Origin: [Flexibacter] sp. ATCC 35103
GTDB lineage: Bacteria; Bacteroidota; Bacteroidia; Flavobacteriales; Flavobacteriaceae
Length of the DNA: 64,000 bases
Reading direction: 5' to 3'
Assembly (NCBI RefSeq): GCF_001975985.1
Contig: NZ_MTQF01000001.1
Span: forward strand, 333,109-397,108
Made by a program: the position numbers and the translations under genes. The notes below the pieces were generated by a model. That model ran no database searches. It had not been told where the DNA came from and saw only the letters and a list, made by a program, of their open reading frames with translations. Positions 59,640-64,000 of the stretch are shown here, piece after piece (within the stretch, counting starts at the first letter, position 1; each line of letters begins with the position of its first letter).

Positions 59640-60782
59640 TTATTCTATTGTAACCGATTTTCTTTTTTGAAATCTATTCTGAAGCCAATTGCGTACAGGT
59701 TCATCGTAGAATTTCAAGCATAAAAAAGCAATTGTAATACTGGCAATCAAAACTCCTATTCCGGTAACATACCCATCTTTCAGGGATACTTTATTATCGA
59801 TAACCCAAGCTGTATACCAATAAATTAATGGATAATGTGTAATATAAATGGGATATGAAATATCTCCCAAAACTTTGCAGATCTTAACAGAAAGTGCATT
59901 TTTTATCTCTCCTCCTGCACCAATGGCAACAATTATTGGAAACAAAATAATGATACTAAAAGATTCATACAAACCGTTCATCCAGAGACTGCTTTCACCG
60001 CCAATTCTAGGTATAGAAAAAATAACAATGATCAAAATGCTGCAAACCCAAAAAGCACCTTTTATATGAATTAATTTTCCTAATCTGGAAAGTAAAACTC
60101 CAGCAAAAAACGGATATAACAAACGTGTAAAACCAACATTGAGTTGTTCAAGATTTAAAGACCAGCCGCCTATAACATCTCCTTTTGGTCCATAAACGGT
60201 ATAATTAATGAGCATTGCCGCAAAAATAAAAACAAAGATTGCAAGAACCTTGTTCGAAAATTTACGGAAGAATAAAGCGTATAAGATGTTGGCAATATAT
60301 TCAAAAAACAATGACCATGCAGGTCCGTTAAGAGGATGCATTTCGCCCCAGCCTCTAATTTCTAACGATGGCGGAATTGGAAGTAATGTAAAACCAACAA
60401 CCATTGTTAAAATCACTTTCCAAACTTCCATTCCTGCAATTTGCGGAAAGATACCCGAAGCCTGAAAATAGTAAAAAATAGCACCAACAATCATTCCCAT
60501 AACAACCATGGGCTGCAAGCGAATTAAGCGTCGTTTGTAAAACTCCCATTGCGACATTTTTCCCCAGCGATCATCGTAAGCATAAGCTACCACAAATCCT
60601 GATAGAAGAAAAAAGAAATCTACGGCGAGATAACCGTGATTGATAATCTGTGCAAATCGGCTTCCGCCGTTATGGGCTTCGAATATGTGAAAAATAACTA
60701 CTAAAATTGCGGCTACTCCTCTTAAGCCGTCCAGAATTTCATAATGTTTTTTTGGTTTAATATCAATAGAAGTTGAGCTCAT
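59640..60782 (-). CDS. acyltransferase 3 family membrane protein
   Basis: A 380-aa integral membrane protein with about ten TM helices. Motifs: EILDGLRGVAAILVVIFHIFE with the catalytic-type His, FFLLSGFVVAYAY, FYKRRLIRLQPM and NGPAWSLFFEYIAN. Such enzymes O-acylate carbohydrates of the cell envelope. It lies 192 bp downstream of a GH3 gene on the same strand, which could mean shared use of sugars, but this is only proximity. Confidence 0.9.
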   Translation of the reverse strand: MSSTSIDIKPKKHYEILDGLRGVAAILVVIFHIFEAHNGGSRFAQIINHGYLAVDFFFLLSGFVVAYAYDDRWGKMSQWEFYKRRLIRLQPMVVMGMIVGAIFYYFQASGIFPQIAGMEVWKVILTMVVGFTLLPIPPSLEIRGWGEMHPLNGPAWSLFFEYIANILYALFFRKFSNKVLAIFVFIFAAMLINYTVYGPKGDVIGGWSLNLEQLNVGFTRLLYPFFAGVLLSRLGKLIHIKGAFWVCSILIIVIFSIPRIGGESSLWMNGLYESFSIIILFPIIVAIGAGGEIKNALSVKICKVLGDISYPIYITHYPLIYWYTAWVIDNKVSLKDGYVTGIGVLIASITIAFLCLKFYDEPVRNWLQNRFQKRKSVTIE

Positions 60783-60915
60783 AAAAATATTTTTTGGTGG
60801 TTAAAGGTTAGTTTTATTCTATTTTTTTGGTTTAATGTAAATGTATTGAATTTATTTTCTAACGTGCAACAGCATAGTTTTCAGAATCGTATAATTTAAG
60901 AGGTCTTAAAAAAGC

Positions 60916-60945
60916 AAAGCTGCAACTTTTTACAATTGCAGCTTT
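60916..60945 (-). terminator. terminator after GH3 gene
   Basis: AAAGCTGCAA and TTGCAGCTTT around a 10-base loop; on the minus strand a TTTTTT tract follows the stem. Confidence 0.72.
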
Positions 60946-60973
60946 ACAACCAACCAATTTAGAAATAATGAAA

Positions 60974-63190
60974 CTATTGAAGTGAGAAACTCACTTTAGA
61001 TTTTATATCTGTAGAAGATGCTCCAACGATTGCTTCAAAAGCACCCGGTTCAGCAACCCAGTCGTGTTTTTTATCATCAAAAAAGCTTAAAGCTGTTTTA
61101 TCTACCGTAAAAGTTACAGTTTTTTCTTCTCCCGCTTTAAGCGAAACTTTCTCAAATCCTTTTAATTCTTTTATTGGACGTGGCAATGAAGATTTTAAAT
61201 CACTGATATAAAGCTGCACTACCTCAGAACCTTCTCTTGATCCTGTATTTTTTACTTTAACAGAGAATGTAATTTGATCTCCGGCTGCTATTTGTTTTTT
61301 ATCAGCGGTTACTTTTCCGTACTCAAAAGTTGTGTAGCTTAATCCGTGACCGAAAGAAAACAATGGTTTTACTTTTTGTTTGTCAGCCCAACGGTATCCT
61401 ACAAAAATACCTTCGTTGTATTTTACCTCATCTCCACCAGGAAATTCTCCTAAAGCATGTGCACCGTTATCTTCTAATTTTACCGGGAAAGTAAAGGTTA
61501 ATTTTCCTGAAGGGTTTACATCTCCAACTAAAACATTAGCTAAAGCATTTCCTGCTTCTGTACCTAAAAACCAACCTTGTAAGATTCCCGGAACTTCTTT
61601 TACCCACGGCATTGCCACAGCATTTCCTGAAATATTTACAAAAACTACATTTTTATTTACCTTAACTAAATCTGTGATTAATTTATCCTGACCGTATGGA
61701 AGTCCTAATTGTTTACGATCATGTCCTTCGTCATCCTGATTTTCGCTTTTATTCAAACCTCCAATAAAAATAACAATATCAGCATCTTTCGCAACTTTCA
61801 AGGCTTCTGCAGTCAATTCAGCAGGAGAACGTTTTTCTTCTAAACTTACTTTTGCTATAACTCCGTTATAATTACTTGTTGGATCTCCAACATAACCACG
61901 AGCATAAACAATTTCAGCCTGATTACCAATTCTTTTCTTTAATCCTTCAAGAGGTGTAATTTCATATCTGGCTTTAAGCGAAGAACTTCCTCCGCCTACA
62001 GTCATCATTTTGATGGCATTTTCTCCAATAACAGCAATTTTCTTTGTTTTAGAAAGGTTAATTGGCAAAATGTTATTATTGTTTTGAAGCAATACAATTC
62101 CTTCTTCGGCAATTTTCAAACCTGCTTTAGCGTGTTCTTCTGTACCAAAAGATCCAAAAGGCCTATTTCTGTCCATTGTAGTCAAAAATGCCAAACGTAA
62201 AACACGACGTACTTTTTCGTCTAACTCTTTTGTTCCAACTTCTCCTTTTCTGATCATTTCAGAATAAGGTTTTGCTAAGAAATAATTATCATAAGCATTA
62301 CTTGTTCCCCATGAAAGTCCGTTTGTCCAGGAACCAAATTCCATATCAAGACCATTATGAATGGCTTGTTTGGTATCATTAACTCCACCCCAATCTGAAA
62401 CTACAACACCTTTGAAACCCCATTCTCCGCGAAGAATATCATTAAGTAAAAATTCGTTATGACAACATTGCTGACCTTTATATTTATTATAAGATCCCAT
62501 AATTGACCATACTTCACCTTCCTGAACAGCTGCTTTAAAAGCTGGAAGATAAATTTCGTATAAAGCACGATCATCAACAATTACGTTTACTGAATTACGG
62601 TTTGTTTCCTGATTATTTAAAGCAAAGTGTTTAACACAGGCAGCAACTCCATTCGACTGAACTCCTTTAATATAAGGAACAACCATTTTTGCGGCTAAGA
62701 AAGGATCTTCGCCCATATATTCGAAATTACGACCATTTAATGGGCTTCTGTAGATGTTAACCCCTGGTCCTAATAATACATTTTTGTTACGGTAACGTGC
62801 TTCTTCTCCAATTGATTTACCATATAAAGAAGATAATTCTTTGTTCCAGGTTGCAGAAAGTGCTGTAAGAGCTGGAAATGCGATACAAGAATCGTTTGTC
62901 CAGCCTGCCTGATCCCATTCATCCCATTTAACTTCAGTACGAATTCCGTGTGGTCCGTCAGTCATCCAGTTTTCCGGAATTCCAAGACGTTTTACACCCG
63001 GAGAACTAAATTTAGATTGCGCATGGATTATCGCAATTTTTTCTTCTGTTGTCATTCTTTTAAGCGCATCTTCGACACGCTCATCCATTGTTTTTTTATC
63101 GTCCAGATAAACCGGAACTTTGCTCTGTGCATTTACGCCAATCGAGCTCAACAAAAGTAAAACAAGAATTGTTTTAACGTTTTTAAACAT
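60974..63190 (-). CDS. glycoside hydrolase family 3 (beta-glucosidase-like), exported
   Basis: A 738-aa enzyme with signal peptide (ends GVNAQ). TIM-barrel domain with LLGPGVNIYRSPLNGRNFEY, then CVKHFALNNQETNR and the nucleophile Asp266 in VVVSDWGG; an alpha/beta sandwich domain (about 370-560) follows, then a fibronectin III-like C-terminal domain. This is the standard three-domain GH3 layout. It acts on beta-linked oligosaccharides (glucosides or xylosides). A divergent-side DUF6377 regulator lies next to it. Confidence 0.93.
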   Translation of the reverse strand: MFKNVKTILVLLLLSSIGVNAQSKVPVYLDDKKTMDERVEDALKRMTTEEKIAIIHAQSKFSSPGVKRLGIPENWMTDGPHGIRTEVKWDEWDQAGWTNDSCIAFPALTALSATWNKELSSLYGKSIGEEARYRNKNVLLGPGVNIYRSPLNGRNFEYMGEDPFLAAKMVVPYIKGVQSNGVAACVKHFALNNQETNRNSVNVIVDDRALYEIYLPAFKAAVQEGEVWSIMGSYNKYKGQQCCHNEFLLNDILRGEWGFKGVVVSDWGGVNDTKQAIHNGLDMEFGSWTNGLSWGTSNAYDNYFLAKPYSEMIRKGEVGTKELDEKVRRVLRLAFLTTMDRNRPFGSFGTEEHAKAGLKIAEEGIVLLQNNNNILPINLSKTKKIAVIGENAIKMMTVGGGSSSLKARYEITPLEGLKKRIGNQAEIVYARGYVGDPTSNYNGVIAKVSLEEKRSPAELTAEALKVAKDADIVIFIGGLNKSENQDDEGHDRKQLGLPYGQDKLITDLVKVNKNVVFVNISGNAVAMPWVKEVPGILQGWFLGTEAGNALANVLVGDVNPSGKLTFTFPVKLEDNGAHALGEFPGGDEVKYNEGIFVGYRWADKQKVKPLFSFGHGLSYTTFEYGKVTADKKQIAAGDQITFSVKVKNTGSREGSEVVQLYISDLKSSLPRPIKELKGFEKVSLKAGEEKTVTFTVDKTALSFFDDKKHDWVAEPGAFEAIVGASSTDIKSKVSFSLQ

Positions 63191-63401
63191 AACTATTAAT
63201 TTATTAAAGCATTTAATTTAAAATCTAAAAGGCAGTATAAAGTCATAAATACCTTTTAATAATATTGTAAAGCTAAAACGTTATAGTTCGTGTTGAATTT
63301 TTAAACGAAAAAAAGTAGTGAAATAAAAAATCAATTTATTAATTATCAATTACTTAATAAAAAATAAAGATCAAAAAAAGTAGTGATTTTAAAATAACTA
63401 T

Positions 63402-64000
63402 TTAGACTTTTAAAGAAATTAAACCTATTTTCATGACCATTTCTTCAAAATCATTTCGCGAAACTGCAGCTTTATTTCGAGCCCTGGTTCTGTAATTATA
63501 AATCGTACTTAAAGAGTAACGAAGGAACGCTGCAATTTTTACACTGTCAGTAATTCCCAAACGAATCAAAGCAAAAATTCGCAATTCAGTATTGAGTAAT
63601 TCTCCCTGCTTTAGAACGATTTGTTCTTCCTTGATTAAAAGTGCATTGAAATCTTTGACGAAAGTGGGATATAAATTCAGAAAGATGATATCGAAATTCT
63701 TATATAATTCTTCGAGTTCATTATCAACCAGAGTAGTTGATTTTAGCATTTTGTAAATCTCATCAAATTGCTTTGCCGTTGCTTTTTTATTTAAAATAAT
63801 GCGATAATTTTCTAATTTATTGATATATGTCGAGCAAAGACTGAAAAAATGAGCAATATATTCTTCCTTAATATGGTTCGATTCTGATAATTGTGCATTA
63901 CGTTCCTGCAATTGATTATTAGTTTCTGTGATGTCTTTGTTTAAGCTGGCTAATTTTTGACTGGTTTCATAAAGTTCTCCACGTATTCTGGATACTTTTT
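63402..64000 (-). CDS. DUF6377-type regulator, partial (5' end beyond the window)
   Basis: The frame is open from the window edge to the stop at 63402, so only the last ~199 codons are seen. A coiled-coil segment ([20 protein letters not shown]) leads into a DUF6377-like region and a C-terminal LuxR-like [23 protein letters not shown] and [17 protein letters not shown]. In Bacteroidota such membrane or TPR-linked regulators lie beside glycan-use genes; here it is upstream of the GH3 gene on the same strand. Confidence 0.82.
   Translation of the reverse strand, partial: KVSRIRGELYETSQKLASLNKDITETNNQLQERNAQLSESNHIKEEYIAHFFSLCSTYINKLENYRIILNKKATAKQFDEIYKMLKSTTLVDNELEELYKNFDIIFLNLYPTFVKDFNALLIKEEQIVLKQGELLNTELRIFALIRLGITDSVKIAAFLRYSLSTIYNYRTRARNKAAVSRNDFEEMVMKIGLISLKV

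Overview
The window is AT-rich DNA of a Bacteroidota, most likely Flavobacterium or a close relative. The support is indirect but consistent: candidate promoters of the TAnnTTTG type, few Shine-Dalgarno sites, Bacteroidota families (DUF4142, DUF4982-containing GH2, DUF6377, a subtype iii Hcp-like domain, PorT-like barrels), and many short dispersed repeats typical of flavobacterial intergenic DNA. No rRNA, tRNA or CRISPR array was seen.

Layout. 0-2.8 kb: di-haem cytochrome c peroxidase, a VOC protein and a tautomerase-like protein. 2.8-11.3 kb (minus strand): a metal-resistance block with a small Cys/His-rich exported protein, a CzcA/CusA RND pump, a TolC-like channel, a periplasmic adaptor and a CadA/ZntA-like P1B ATPase. 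11.6-13.5 kb: two outer-membrane barrel proteins. 13.5-20.3 kb (minus): a signalling operon with a REC-histidine kinase, a CHASE3/GAF hybrid kinase with three REC domains, a lone REC protein, CheR and CheB. 20.6-36.5 kb: stress-type genes (SDR, SemiSWEET, an AraC-like regulator, a six-PAS kinase facing a response regulator, a general stress protein 26-like FMN protein, DUF72, an Fpg/Nei glycosylase, a DUF892 ferritin-like protein, two very acidic proteins, DUF5661, DUF1328, topoisomerase IB, a Rho_N-like protein). A tandem array of about 143-bp repeats interrupted by a decayed GIY-YIG gene lies at 28.4-29.4 kb.

37.0-42.9 kb is the most unusual region. A 557-residue protein has an Hcp (TssD)-like N-terminus, a middle beta-rich linker and a C-terminal domain with papain/C39-like Cys and His motifs, so it looks like an evolved Hcp effector of a type VI secretion system. 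Its 3' end overlaps the first of seven tandem paralogous lipoprotein genes, which are candidate immunity genes. Every lipoprotein gene is preceded by a short copy of the effector's last codons, several with only synonymous changes. This points to accumulated orphan effector-tail/immunity cassettes. Near-identical 29-30 bp direct repeats bound the block.

43-50.9 kb: small lipoprotein and membrane genes, a DUF4142 protein, an exported amidohydrolase, two AraC regulators and two paralogous cupins. 51.2-64 kb: a GH2 glycosidase, a ChrB-domain gene whose AraC-like tail is out of frame after a 12-A run, LprI-like and TlpA-like proteins, an ArsR regulator with a palindromic operator driving an Old Yellow Enzyme, an acyltransferase, a GH3 glycosidase, and a DUF6377 regulator cut by the window end. 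All functions are read from sequence motifs and remembered family features; no search was run.
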